Shown here: in pieces, positions 1 through 10,674 of the stretch
Layout: the number at the start of each line of letters is the position of its first letter
Numbering within the stretch: the first letter of the stretch is position 1
NCBI RefSeq assembly: GCF_048544455.1
Contig: NC_133537.1
Span: forward strand, 306,813,738-306,877,737
Origin: Silene latifolia
Lineage: Eukaryota > Streptophyta > Magnoliopsida > Caryophyllales > Caryophyllaceae
Length of the DNA: 64,000 nt
Direction of reading: 5' to 3'
Translations under genes and position numbers: made by a program
Notes under the pieces: generated by a model
What the model was told of the DNA's origin: nothing
The model's input: only the letters and a program-made list of their open reading frames with translations
Database searches by the model: none

Positions 1-2063
1 TCTTCTATGCTATCAACAATTTTTTCTCAACTGGTAAACTTTTGAAGCAACTTAATAGCACAAACATTACTCTGATCCCAAAAATTCCTAACCCTAGTAG
101 TGTCACTGATTTTAGACCTATTGCTTGTTGCAATACTATCTATAAATGTATTGCAAAACTCTTGTGTGCTAGATTGGGGAAGGTTTTACCTGATATTGTG
201 GATTGTAGTCAAGGTGGATTCATTCAGGGGAGGAATATTGTTGAGAATGTCTTAATCTGCCAAGACTTAGTGAGGCTTTATAGAAGAAAATCTGCTTCTC
301 CTAGATGTCTTGTCAAAATAGACCTTAGGAAAGCTTATGATTCTGTGGAGTGGGACTTCTTGCATCAAATGCTTCTTGCTTTAAAGTTCCCTCAGAAATT
401 TATTGACCTGGTGATGGTGTGTGTTACTTCTACTTCCTATTCTTTATCTTTGAATGGCAACACCTTTGGATTCTTTCATGAGAGTAGGGGTTTGAGACAA
501 GGTGATCCTCTATCACCCCTTCTCTTTACCCTTTGTATGGAATATCTTTCCAGGGTCTTAAAAGTGGTGGGGCAACAGCCTGATTTTCATTTCCATCCTC
601 TTTGTGGTGCTATTCAACTTAATCATCTTCTTTTTGCTGATGATTTGCTCTTATTCTCTAAAGGGGATGAGCTCTCTATCATGTGGCTCTTAAGATCTTT
701 TGCTACCTTTTCTATGGCTTCAGGGCTCTGCCTCAATAAAGATAAATCTGAAATTTACTTTAATGGGATGTCTCAAGGTGCTATGAGCTCTATTTTACAG
801 GTCTCTGGTTTTAAGAGGGGTATGCTCCCTTTTAAATACCTGGGAATGCCTATTTCTTCTAGGAAGTTAACTAAGGCTGATGGGATGAAGCTTACTGATA
901 AAATTACTGCAAGGATCAGATCCTGGGGTGCTAAACATTTATCCTATGCAGGTAGACTTACTCTTGTGAATTCTGTTCTTTCTGGGTTACATTCTTACTG
1001 GTCCTCTATCTTCTTGATCCCTAATGGTATTCTTAACAAAATTGATGCCATCTGTCGCAATTACCTTTGGGGGGGTAAGGATTCCTATGTTTCTGCTCCT
1101 AATGTTAAGTGGGAAAGCTGTTGTACCCCTAAAGAAGAGGGAGGTCTGGGTCTCAAAGCTACTAAAACCTGGAACAAGGCTTCATTGGGCAAGTATGTTT
1201 GGTGGTTGGCTTCAAAAAAGGATCACTTGTGGGTGAGGTGGGTTAATCATGTCTATATGAAAGGTTGTGAGTGGACTACCTATGAGCCACCTGTGGATTG
1301 TAGTTGGTCCTGGCGTAAGATTGCTCACCTTTTCAAACTTTTTGCTCCTGCTTACTCATCTGGTGTGTGGCTTGGTAAGGATGTTCCTTATAAGGTTATG
1401 GATGGATACAACTGGCTCAGGACTGCTCAGCCTAAGGTTAGTTGGTATCGTGCTTGCTGGAACAATCTCAACATCCCTAAGACGTCTTACATTTACTGGG
1501 CAGCAATGAAGAATAGACTCATGACTAATGACAGACTGATCAGAATGGGCAGTAGTGTGATTCCTGATTGTTACTTGTGTGGCAGCAACCCTGAGACTCA
1601 CAATCATTTATTTTTTGATTGTTGCTTTAGTACTCACTTTTTGCATCGAGTTCTTTCAGCACTGCACAAGACATTCCCTGCTCTTTTGGTTTGGCTAGTG
1701 GTTTACAAGATACCATGGTGGCACTATTTTGCAGAAGAGGATTATATGTGCAAAGCACATGTTCTTTGCATTCTTTACGCTATTTGGAGGGCTAGGAACA
1801 AGGCAAGGCTGGATAGGCTTGTGATCAAGCCCGATGTCTTTGGTCAAGCTGTGCTCTTAAGGATGTGATTGCAAGGTTTTGGGCAAAGAATACAGGAGTT
1901 GTTTCTAATAGAGAAGGGGCCTGGTTGGCGTCTATCTTACTTTAATATTCTTTTGTCTGATCCTTGTATGTTGAGTAGATAGCTTTACTTGTCTATTTTT
2001 GTTGTATCTATGGGAGACTCTATTCTTTGATTTATATATACTAACCTTTCACCAAAAAAAAAA
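1..2063 (+). mobile_element. L1-type LINE, 3' half (runs off the left edge)
   Basis: Non-LTR retrotransposon on the + strand. It holds the reverse transcriptase and C-terminal part of ORF2 (3-1868), a short 3' UTR and a terminal A-run at 2054-2063. The 5' end lies outside the window, so the target duplication cannot be tested. Its ORF2 protein clearly resembles that of the LINE at 4246-9117, but the two differ at many residues, so they are separate lineages or old copies of one family. The A-run abuts Copia-derived sequence that starts at about 2064. Confidence 0.93.
3..1868 (+). pseudogene. LINE ORF2, reverse transcriptase and C-terminal part
   Basis: Copies the element RNA into DNA at a nicked target (target-primed reverse transcription). 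The frame is open to the left edge, so the N-terminal endonuclease lies outside. Visible RT blocks are LIPKIPNP/FRPIACC, IQGRNIVENVL, IDLRKAYDSVEW (motif A aspartate), GLRQGDPLSPLLF (motif B), HLLFADDLLLF (catalytic FADD) and FKYLGMPISS. A zf-RVT-type cluster (CYLCGSNPETHNHLFFDC) lies near residues 505-525. Compared with the second LINE the end is abrupt. A one-base loss at about 1855-1860 would explain this, because the sequence just downstream resembles the missing tail in another frame. Otherwise it is intact over more than 600 codons. Confidence 0.92.
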
Positions 2064-4140
2064 TATTGGATAAAGTATTGATATTTACATAAGTGATGAT
2101 CGCATTCATTGTTTGAGTCTCTTTAAGAACTCAATTATTCAGTTTGACTGAAAACATTGAATACCTTGTTTATCCAAATTGGTTGTGGAGACAATGTTGA
2201 ACCCCAATTCAAGTGAATAGGATGAACATTGTATTGTCCCCTAGTCACTTAATGAGGTGACGTCTCGGAGTGACTAGATTGTAAGAGGATTGATGGTAGG
2301 TTCAGCACCATAAGGTCATAAGGATGACTAGTGTTTACATAGGCAGGCTGTGGGACACTTTGTCGGGCAGTGACATTTATAGAGTCCCTTAGATCTATCA
2401 CAGATGCCTGGTCGTGGCAGAGACTTCTATGATATTCCTATGAGTCGATTCTTCAAACTGGAGACTATTATCTGAGCCAAGGCAGTTTTCGAATGAATTT
2501 GGTTTTTGTCCTAGGTCGTGCCGTGAAAGGAGGCCAAAGGGCATTTACTGGGTCATGGTGATCTGTATTGTGCAATAGGATAGATAGGGCAGACAAGAAT
2601 TGTCCACCCACGTTGGGTTTAAACATCTCTAGGCCACTCGAGGAGTTGTGACTGGGAAATGCGTGGCCACGCTCGGAAGTAATCTATGGTAGATTTTTTT
2701 TTAGTCTTGCATTCACACTCCCGATCGAGAAAACCACTCACGATATGTTCATATGCAAGTGCGATCTGAAAGACACCTTGCATTGAGTGGGATATTGTTA
2801 TTAAAACGGACAAGAGAATCGGTAACACACCCTTGTATAGTACAAGCAGGATATTGTTGGGATAAGGAGTTATCCATAATTGTGTTTTATAATCATCGCA
2901 CAACTTGTCTCGGATAAGTGGGAGATTGTTGGAGTAGTTGTCCTCCACAATAGTGCGTGATCACATTAAATCTCATTAAGGAATATGCATGGGATATTCA
3001 TTGGCAATACTAGTCAGCTGATCAACGTATATCGGTAACGGTTGGCCAACTAGGGTTTGACGTTATTGTCGTGAGACGGCGGTGTTCAGCTGATCCCTTT
3101 CGGTCACACCTAAAGGAACGAGCCCCAACACGAAAACTGATTAATTGTATGAAATACAGTTTAATTAGTCCCTTGATAAACTGACTAAAAAGTTAGTCGA
3201 TTAATTTATTTTAGAGAGATATCGAGTTGTGAACTCGAGGCGCGGAAATTATTATTTAATTTTGTGATAATTGAATAATTAATTAATTGAGACAGGAATT
3301 AATGATTAAACGGTTAATTGTTAAATTAGTACTGATTGACTAATGTGACTAGTATTGGTACGTAAAATATATGTGTAGCTGTACATGTATATTTATGGAG
3401 TGTTTTAGACGAATTTAATTGGGAAGCATTTAAACATAAATCGATGTTTAAATAAAATTTACTCGTATTTGTGCGACAAATATAAGAACCAAAATGGACC
3501 CGTAAATAAGTCATTTTGGACCGTGTAAGTGCATGTGGTAGTGTGTGTTGCTTTAAACACCATCATTTCTCTTACACATTTGACTTCCCCATAATTACGT
3601 TTGTTCTAACCCATTCACATGAGGATTGGGTGTAATTAAATAAGAATAAAACACTCCCCCACTAGCACACTCCAACCGTCCTCCCTCCTTCTACACAACA
3701 CTTGTGTTGTTCTTTTTCCACTTAACTTTTATATGTGGAAAACTCTAGTGTGTTCCTCTCTTTAAAATCCTCAAAAAATTAGAAATAAAATGCTAAGTGT
3801 TAGTATCATAAATCTAATATTTTTACTAAGTGTTAGTATGTTTTTCAAGGGCAATCTTACATAATATCTAGCTAATATTAGTAAGATTTTGGGATAAGTT
3901 CTTGGGTGCTTAAGAAAGGAGGTGTTCTATCTTGGACACTTGAAGATGGAGGATCTTGCCATTTATTTTAAGCTCAAGAACAACAAGATAAGAGATCTTA
4001 TTGTGCCCAAATACTACCATTACTCAATGTAAGGAAAAATTGTTTTTCCTCTTTTTTTATATTTTTAAGGCTTATATATTATATGCATATTACATAGATC
4101 CAAAGATTTCTAAAATAAAGAATCTTGATAACCTAATTAG
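2064..4140 (+). mobile_element. Copia LTR element, 3' non-coding end plus 3' LTR (remnant)
   Basis: The stretch 2230-2926 resembles, in opposite orientation, the 3' non-coding region of the Copia element at 10675-30238; both share the gtcgtgg, agtcgattctt and ggccactcgagga blocks. A purine-rich tract at about 2916-2926 is followed by the LTR start TGTTGGAGTAG at 2927. No coding part is present inside the window, and the right boundary is uncertain. It is a broken fossil, older than the minus-strand copy, with the first LINE on its left side. Confidence 0.7.
2927..4140 (+). repeat. Copia LTR (3' LTR of the 2064-4140 remnant)
   Basis: It begins TGTTGGAGTAGTTGTCCTCC, like the LTR start of the 10675-30238 element, directly after a polypurine tract. 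The right end is not clear: no convincing CA end plus target duplication was found, and Athila-like sequence begins at about 4141. Sequence similarity to the other Copia LTR fades after the first few hundred bases. Confidence 0.55.
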
Positions 4141-4231
4141 AAAGGTCTAATTTGGGGTTATGGTCTTTCAAATCACCCCTACTTATGAGTGCATGAGTGA
4201 AATCCACGAGAGTCCGACTAATTTGTCTTGC

Positions 4232-4245
4232 AAGATCGAAAGGTT
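4232..4245 (+). repeat. Left target-site duplication of the complete LINE
   Basis: The sequence aagatcgaaaggtt directly precedes the LINE and recurs right after its A-run (9118-9129, with the first two A merged into the tail). A 12-14 bp duplication fits target-primed reverse transcription. Confidence 0.92.
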
Positions 4246-4358
4246 GAATAGGAAGTATAGCTGTGTAGATGATGTACCTGGGAAATTGGAGACAAGGTGT
4301 TTTAGAGAGAGAAAGCTCTTCCTTCTCTCTTGTTTTTCTAGGGTTTTGACTTGCAAAT

Positions 4359-5630
4359 ATGGCAAGGAAAATCAACCGGAAAAAATCCCAATTAAACGCT
4401 AAATTACGTTATAAAGTTAAACAACGACTCTCTTTTACTAATTGTTCTGATTTGCGTTTGGATATGGATCAACCATCGTCTTCAACAGCAAACCCTGGAA
4501 TTCCGCAATCCTCTGATGCTCAAAAAACTTGTGAGGTGAGTGAGATTGTGGGGATTCCGGTGTTGAATCTTGAAACTATTGTTGTTGATGATGGAATTAA
4601 GCAGCCTGTGGTGTTTGAGCAACCTGAGGTGTCTGAGGATGCTACTGAATGGATTGAAGTCACTGGTAAGAAATCTAAATCTCCTCAAACTTCTACTCAG
4701 GCGTCAGGGTCTATTTTAAGGTTTACTGCTGAGGATGTAGCGGATGAAGTGAAATATTGGGACACTGTTGTTGTATGTTATGTTCTAGGCAGTAATCCTC
4801 CATGGGAGTTACTTGAGGGTTTTGTTAAGAAACTTTGGGGGGTGTATAAGTTTGATAAGATATCTTTCCTCCCTAATGGTGTGTTTTTGGTCCGTTTCCC
4901 TAATAAGGAATGTCAGTCTCTTGTGCTTCAACAAGGCTTCCCGATGTGTGATAATAAGCCCTTAATTGTTAAGCCTTGGACTGAGGATTGTAGCCTCTGT
5001 AAGGAAAAAGTGCAGTTTGTCCCTATTTGGTTGCGTCTATGTGGTCTTCCTCTTATGTTTTGGGGTAAGACTTGTCTTGAAAAATTGGCAGGCTTACTTG
5101 GGAAATTTTTAAAGAGGGATGGAGCCACTGAGGATAAAACTCGTTTGGGATATGCTAGATTGCTGGTAGAAGTTAAGATAGGCCAAAATTTTCCGGACAA
5201 ATTAATGTTTCAAGATGAAAAAGGACAGGATATCACTATATTAGTGGAATATGAGTAGAAACCTACTATTTGTGGTGCTTGCAAGGGCATAGGCCATAGT
5301 ACTGAGATGTGCAAGAAGAAACAGGCAGCTGCAAATGTACTAAAACCAGTACCTAAGCCACCACAGCAGCTTTGGAGAGTTGTGCAGAAACCTGCTGTGA
5401 AAGTTAGGACTCCACCACCTGAGGTGCCTTTTGGAGGGCCAACCTATCACAATTCCAACTTGATTACTCCTGTTCATGTTATCCAGCAAGTATCAAGACA
5501 GGAACATGTGAGTAATGTGATTGTATCCCCTTCTAAGGCGTATGTAGATGTTCTTACTAACAGTCCTACTGGTCAGAAATCTTTTAATGGGAGACAGGAA
5601 GAACCACCAGGATCAATCAATAATGGTTAG
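4359..5630 (+). pseudogene. LINE ORF1 (DUF4283 domain plus CCHC knuckle)
   Basis: RNA-binding protein of the LINE particle. It starts MARKINRKKSQ with a basic N-terminus, then an acidic linker. A DUF4283-type RNA-binding fold follows at about residues 115-290, including WDTVVVCYVLGSNPPWELLEGF-like and LPLMFWGKTCLEKLAGLLG-like blocks. A CCHC zinc knuckle (CGACKGIGHSTEMC) follows, then a proline-rich tail. A TAG at 5256-5258 separates the DUF4283 part from the knuckle in the same frame. Related proteins usually have tryptophan here, so a TGG to TAG change is likely. The stop TAG at 5628-5630 lies inside the ORF2 start overlap. Confidence 0.9.
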
Positions 5631-8600
5631 TCTAGGTAGCTGGAATGTTAGAGGAATAAATGGTCCCAATAAGCAGTTGGATGTTAAAAAATTTCTTTTT
5701 CAAAATAATATTGGACTTTATGGTTTAGTGGAAACAAAAATAAAATTTCAGGATTTTGGTAGTGTGTTATCTAATTTGGGTACTCAATGGATGGGGGTTA
5801 ATAATAGTGCTTATCATCATGGAGGTAGAGTATGGTTAATCTGGGATCCACAGATGTTTACGGTTACTTCACTTCATCAAAATGCACAGGTGATTACTGC
5901 TAAGGTTACTGAAATTGGTTCAGGGGATTCTTTTCTCTATTCTGTTGTTTATGGCTCTAATGACGAATGGGAGAGAATGGAACTTTGGGAGCATTTGAAA
6001 GAAATGAAAGACAGATATCATGGGCCTTGGGCTGTTTGTGGTGACTTCAATAGTGTGTTGAACTATAATGAGAGAATTGGTAGGGAGGTACTGTGGAATG
6101 AGGTTGCTGATTTTAGAGATTGTGCTGATTATTGTGGTTTATCTGATATAAAAGGTCAGGGTGCATTCTTCACATGGAACAACAAGCAAGTTCCTACATC
6201 TAGAACTTTTTCTAGAATTGATAGGTTCATGATCAACTCTGAGTGGCTGGATATCTATCCTGACTCTTATGCTCATTTCCTTCCTGAGGGGTTATTTGAC
6301 CACAACCCTTGTGTTTGTCATAGGAGACCCTCTACTGCCAAAAGGAAAACTCAATTCAGGTATTATAACATGTGGAGTATGGCTCCATAGTTTAAGACTG
6401 TTGTCCAGCATGCTTGGAATCATAATGTTTCTGGGACACTCATGTTTAAACTTGTGCATAAACTCAAAGCTCTCAAGGCTCCTCTTAAACTGCTGAATAG
6501 GAATGGTTTTGCTGATGTAGATAAGTCAGTGGGGATTGCCAAAGCCTTATTGGAGGATATTCAAATACAAATGCATTCTAACCCTGCTGATCTTAATCTG
6601 CTAGCTGCTGAGAGAGCTGCTGCTGACTCCTACAGGCAGCTGTGTAAAATCCAACATAGTTTTTTGAGTAAAAAAGCCAAGGTTGACTGGCTTGCCTATG
6701 GAGATGCTAATACTCGTTATTTCCACAGTCAGATTAGAACCAGACAGATACATAACAGAGTAATGAGTATTTCTGGAATTGATGGAGAGGTGTATACTAC
6801 TTGCTCAGGGATTGAGTCTGCTTTCCTTCAATATTACCAGACCCTCTTAGGCACTTCTTTGCCTACTGCTGATGTGCATGGGCCTACTGTTAGGACTGGT
6901 CCTCTGGTGTCTGCGGATCATGAGAATATTCTCCTGGCCCCTGTCACAGCAGCTGAAGTCAAAGAGTGTATGATGGCCATTCCTTCTAATAAGTCACCTG
7001 GACCTGATGGATTCTCAAGTAAGTTTTTTCAAGACTCTTGGGAGATTGTAGGCCCTGATGTTATTGATGCAATTCAATATTTCTTTAAGACTGGTAAGCT
7101 CCTCAAGCAGGTCAATACTACTACACTTACTCTTATTCCTAAAAGTACAAATCCTACAAGTGTATTGGAATTTCGTCCCATTGCTTGCTGTATCACAGTC
7201 TATAAAGTTGTGGCTAAGGTTATGTGTCAGAGATTGAGTAGAATATTACCTGATATAATCAGTGAGAACCAAGGTGGATTTATAAAAGGGAGGAATATTG
7301 TTGAGAATGTCCTTATTTGCCAAGACTTAGTAAGATTATATAATAGAAAATCTGCCTCACCAAGATGTCTTATTAAAATTGATCTAAAAAAAGCGTATGA
7401 CTCTGTGGAGTGGAAGTTTTTACAATAAATGATGGTAGCTTTGAAGTTTCCTGCTAAGTTTATTGGTCTGGTTATGGCTTGTGTGACTAGCCCCTCCTAC
7501 TCTCTAGCTATTAATGGGAACAACTTTGGATATTTTCAGGGGAGGAGAGGCTTAAGGCAGGGTGACCCCCTCTCTCCCCTCCTATTCACCTTGTATATGG
7601 AATACTTGTCGAGGATCCTAGGAGTGATTGCTCAACAAGATGACTTCAAATTTCATCCCCTTTGTGGTCGCCTTAAGTTGAATCATCTGCTATTTGCAGA
7701 TGATCTTTTATTATTTTGTAAGGTTAATGAAGCTTCTATTATGTGGATTCTTAGGGCTTTCTCAACTTTTTCTGCTGCCTCTGGATTGAGCTTGAATAAG
7801 AGTAAATCTGATATTTATTTTAATGGGGTTAGTACTGGTATTGTTGAAGCTATCTTACAGGTCTCTGGCTTCCATAGGGGTTCCCTTCCTTTTAAGTACC
7901 TGGGAGTCCCTATCTCCTCTAAAAAGTTGACAAAAAATGAGGGGATGAAGCTTACTGAGAGGATTGTAGCTAGAATTAGGGGATGGGGAGCCAAGCATTT
8001 ATCCTATGCTGGGAGGGTGGTTCTGGTTAATTCTGTTCTGGCTACCCTGCATTCATACTGGGCTACCATCTTCCTTATACCTAGTGGTATCATGAATAGA
8101 ATCAATTCTATCTGTAGGAATTTTCTTTGGAGTGGAGGTTCTGATTACAAGAAAACTCCTAATGTTAGCTGGGACTTGTGCTGTCATCCTAAGGATGAAG
8201 GGGGTCTGGGTATCAAGGATGCTAAAAACTGGAATAAGGCTCTACTTGGGAAGTACGTGTGGTGGCTTGCTAGTAAGAAATATCACCTTTGGGTGAGATG
8301 GGTTAATCACGTTTATATGAAAGGTACAAACTGGTATCATTATATGGCCCCTACTGATTGTAGCTGGTCATGGAAAAAGATTACTACTATTATGCAAACT
8401 TTCAAGCAAGCCTACACTACTAATAGGTGGCTCAATTTACCCAATGCTTATTCTGTTGCTTCTGGATATGATTGGCTGAGGGTGAAGAGGCCTAAGGTTC
8501 CATGGAGATTTATTTGTTGGAATTCCCTTAATCTTTCTAAACACTCTTTTATTATGTGGGAATTCTTTCACCAGAAATTGCCCACTAAGGATAGGCTTAT

Positions 8601-8997
8601 CAGAATGGGGCTAGGGATTGATCAGTATTGCCCTATCTGTGCTGCCTGGCTTGAGACCCATATGCATCTTCTTTATGAATGTGAGTATTCTAAGGCTTGT
8701 ATCAGTCTGCTGCAGCAAAAATTGAACATCAAGTTTAGGTTGCAGCACCTGGTACAATGGTATTCTTCTGGCAGGAATGTTACTAAATTACAGAGATGGT
8801 TTGCTGGTGCATGTCATGTTGCTTTAGTCTACTGGATTTGGCGAGTCAGGAATGAATCAAGAATTGATTTGGTAGTGAAGAGCCCTGCTGTCACTGTGCA
8901 ACTGGTCTTGTCTAACATTAAAACTCGTTTCCTGAAGCATAATATCAGTACCCTGCAGAGCAAAGACAAGACTTGGTTTGAAGGCATAGGATCCTAG
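5623..8997 (+). pseudogene. LINE ORF2 (endonuclease, reverse transcriptase, zf-RVT)
   Basis: About 1,124 codons in one frame. N-terminal APE-type endonuclease: GSWNVRGING, GLVETKI (metal-binding Glu), VCGDFNSVL, RIDRFM, FDHNPC. Reverse transcriptase: KSPGPDGFSSKFF, FRPIACC, FIKGRNIVENVL, IDLKKAYDSVEW, GLRQGDPLSPLLF, HLLFADDLLLF, FKYLGVPISS. C-terminal zf-RVT with CPICAAWLETHMHLLYEC. Two in-frame stops interrupt it: TAG at 6388-6390 (after SMAP, likely from CAG) and TAA at 7426-7428 (after WKFLQ, likely from CAA). Start choice: ATG at 5623 directly precedes the conserved W-N-V-R-G block. The nearby in-frame ATG at 5548 lies within ORF1. Confidence 0.94.
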
Positions 8998-9117
8998 TCT
9001 ATTCTTTTATTCTTCAATTGTATTCTTTTATTGATGAAGTGATGTATACCAACTCTTGTGGTTTTTTGATGATTAATATACTTAACCTTCCCCAAAAAAA
9101 AAAAAAAAAAAAAAAAA

Positions 9118-9129
9118 GATCGAAAGGTT
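9118..9129 (+). repeat. Right target-site duplication of the complete LINE
   Basis: gatcgaaaggtt directly after the A-run matches 4234-4245 exactly. Confidence 0.92.
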
Positions 9130-9649
9130 TTTGGCATTCGTCTATAGTACGATGACTTGAGACTTGAGCTGCGTTTTCTATTACCCGTACCTTTGAATTT
9201 GTTTTATTGGTACACCTTGGTCATTGCTTTGTTATAGATATGGATAGCTTGGGATTTGTATGTGCATCAACATTAGCTCTAAGTTATTTATTCACCATTT
9301 GTATGATTGCCTTTTGTATTGTGTGATGCTTTGCTTGAGGACAAGCAAAGAGATGGTTTGGGGGAGTTTGATGAGTCATAATTATATACATATTTATAAC
9401 CCCCTAGTTACTTTTGATACGGTTATCGTGTTAGTTTATATTAATTACATGCAGTTTATGCTAGAATGTCGATACTTCCGTTATTCGGTGTTTAATGCAG
9501 GAATGATGCATTTCTGGAGCAAAGGAATGAAATGAGCACCGCAGAGTGGGCATGAAAGAATAAACGAAGCATGTCACGAGAATCTAGAAGAATAAAGGAA
9601 GAGAAGTGAAGAAGACAACACGAAGAAAAGAGCTGAAACAGTGAGAGTC

Positions 9650-9720
9650 CTCGATCAAGCCCAAGCAGACTCGATTAACTGAGAAATGTAATCGATCGAG
9701 TACACCCAGGCTCGATCGAG
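9650..9720. promoter_or_regulatory. Palindrome ladder in U3 (CTCGATCGAG type)
   Basis: Four copies of a CTCGATCGAG-like palindrome start at 9650, 9670, 9691 and 9711, so they are 20-21 bp apart. The first two are imperfect. The ladder ends 56 bp upstream of a TATA box. Protein binding is inferred only from the symmetry and spacing. Confidence 0.65.
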
Positions 9721-9775
9721 TACACAGTAGTTTCAGGGTTTTTTCCGCAATTACCTTAAGTCGGTTATGTTTTAC

Positions 9776-9782
9776 TATAAAT
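9776..9782 (+). promoter_or_regulatory. LTR TATA box
   Basis: TATAAAT in the context actataaatacccaattc, the usual core-promoter look of plant LTRs. It marks the U3 side of this LTR. Confidence 0.6.
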
Positions 9783-10626
9783 ACCCAATTCATACCCTAT
9801 GTTATATTTACGCTTTATTTTACCTAGCTACATATAATTTACCGTAGAAAACTCTCTAAAACTCTTAGGTTAGTTCTTTTATTATTGTCTTCGGATCTAC
9901 AACTCGTTCTACCTTAATTTGCTATGGTATTATTAATCTTCCTTCAATAGTTATTCAATTATTATTATTCTTATTGCATATCTTTAATCATGTCTTCTAT
10001 TATTATTATTGTTGTTGTTGTTCTTTCTATCATGCGTAGCTAATTTATTCATCTAGGGTGAATGGGGATCTAGGTTGTTAGAAGGGGGATTAATTAATGA
10101 ATTGATAGTTAAATTGCTTATTCGTTGTTGTCCAGTTTATTGTTCTTCATTTAGTTAGTTAATTACTGGCCAGGGTTAATTGACTAGTATAGCGAATTGA
10201 GACTTTTACCGACCGGGTTAGAATCAATATAGGCTGCGATAACTGAATAGAGATAATTTAATGATAGCGACTGCAAGTTAAATTAGATCTAAAGGGAATA
10301 CTGAGTCGACCGATCATATAACCTTAAACAACGTAATTAGCTCTGTTAATGAATTAAATCTGACCCCCGGATGACTACGTAATAGTGAACTTGATCCCTA
10401 GACTCTTTAATAATATTGAATTTGTCTTTATTTACATCGCAATTAGTTTTTAGCAAACTAATCAAATCCTTCAAGAACACGGTTACTTTAAGAGGAACTT
10501 AAATATTAGCAAATAGAACAATTAACCCTCATCTCTGTGGATTCGACCCTTTCTTGCCACTACCTACCGGTTAGTAGTATTTTAGGATTTATTTTGATAG
10601 GCCAACGACTCAAAATAACCCTATCA

Positions 10627-10674
10627 AAAAGGTAGAACAAGGCAAATGGATAATATTTGTATAAATCAACTTAG
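10627..10674. other. Short flank between LTR and Copia element
   Basis: 48 bp of non-repeat-like sequence. Its last five bases, CTTAG (10670-10674), are the left target duplication of the Copia element; the right copy is 30239-30243. The sequence resumes at 30244 on the far side of the insertion. Confidence 0.85.

Larger units (their letters stand above)
4246..9117 (+). mobile_element. Full-length L1-type LINE, about 4.9 kb
   Basis: A complete plant L1-type element: short 5' UTR (4246-4358), ORF1 (4359-5630), ORF2 (5623-8997), 3' UTR and an A-run of about 24 bases (9094-9117). It is flanked by a 12-14 bp target duplication. The two ORFs overlap by 8 bases in different frames, and the shared bases ATGGTTAG hold the ORF2 start and the ORF1 stop. 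Three in-frame nonsense codons (5256, 6388, 7426) make the copy inactive, but no frameshift is apparent, so insertion is fairly recent. It sits in Athila-like DNA. Confidence 0.96.
4141..10626 (+). mobile_element. Athila-like Gypsy element, 3' portion, split by a LINE
   Basis: Internal 3' sequence is at about 4141-4245 and 9118-9368, and a full 3' LTR is at 9369-10626. The end of the internal part has the block gcttgaggacaagcaaag followed by a G-rich polypurine tract (tttgggggagttt), which is characteristic of plant Athila/Tat-type Gypsy elements. Everything 5' of this (gag, pol) is absent from the window. The left boundary is approximate. A complete LINE (4246-9117) was inserted into the internal part. 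Fossil, broken. Confidence 0.6.
9369..10626 (+). repeat. Athila-like 3' LTR, 1,258 bp
   Basis: It starts TGATGAGTCATAA at 9369 after a polypurine tract and ends ...CCCTATCA at 10626 (TG...CA ends). It includes a palindrome ladder at 9650-9720, a TATA box at 9776-9782 and ATT/TTG microsatellite runs around 9950-10020. The partner 5' LTR is not in the window, so age cannot be read from LTR divergence. Confidence 0.8.

Noticed and set aside
4133-4402. Overlapping 60-80 codon open frames on both strands before LINE ORF1
   Set aside because: They cross the target duplication and the LINE 5' end, so they mix two sequences.
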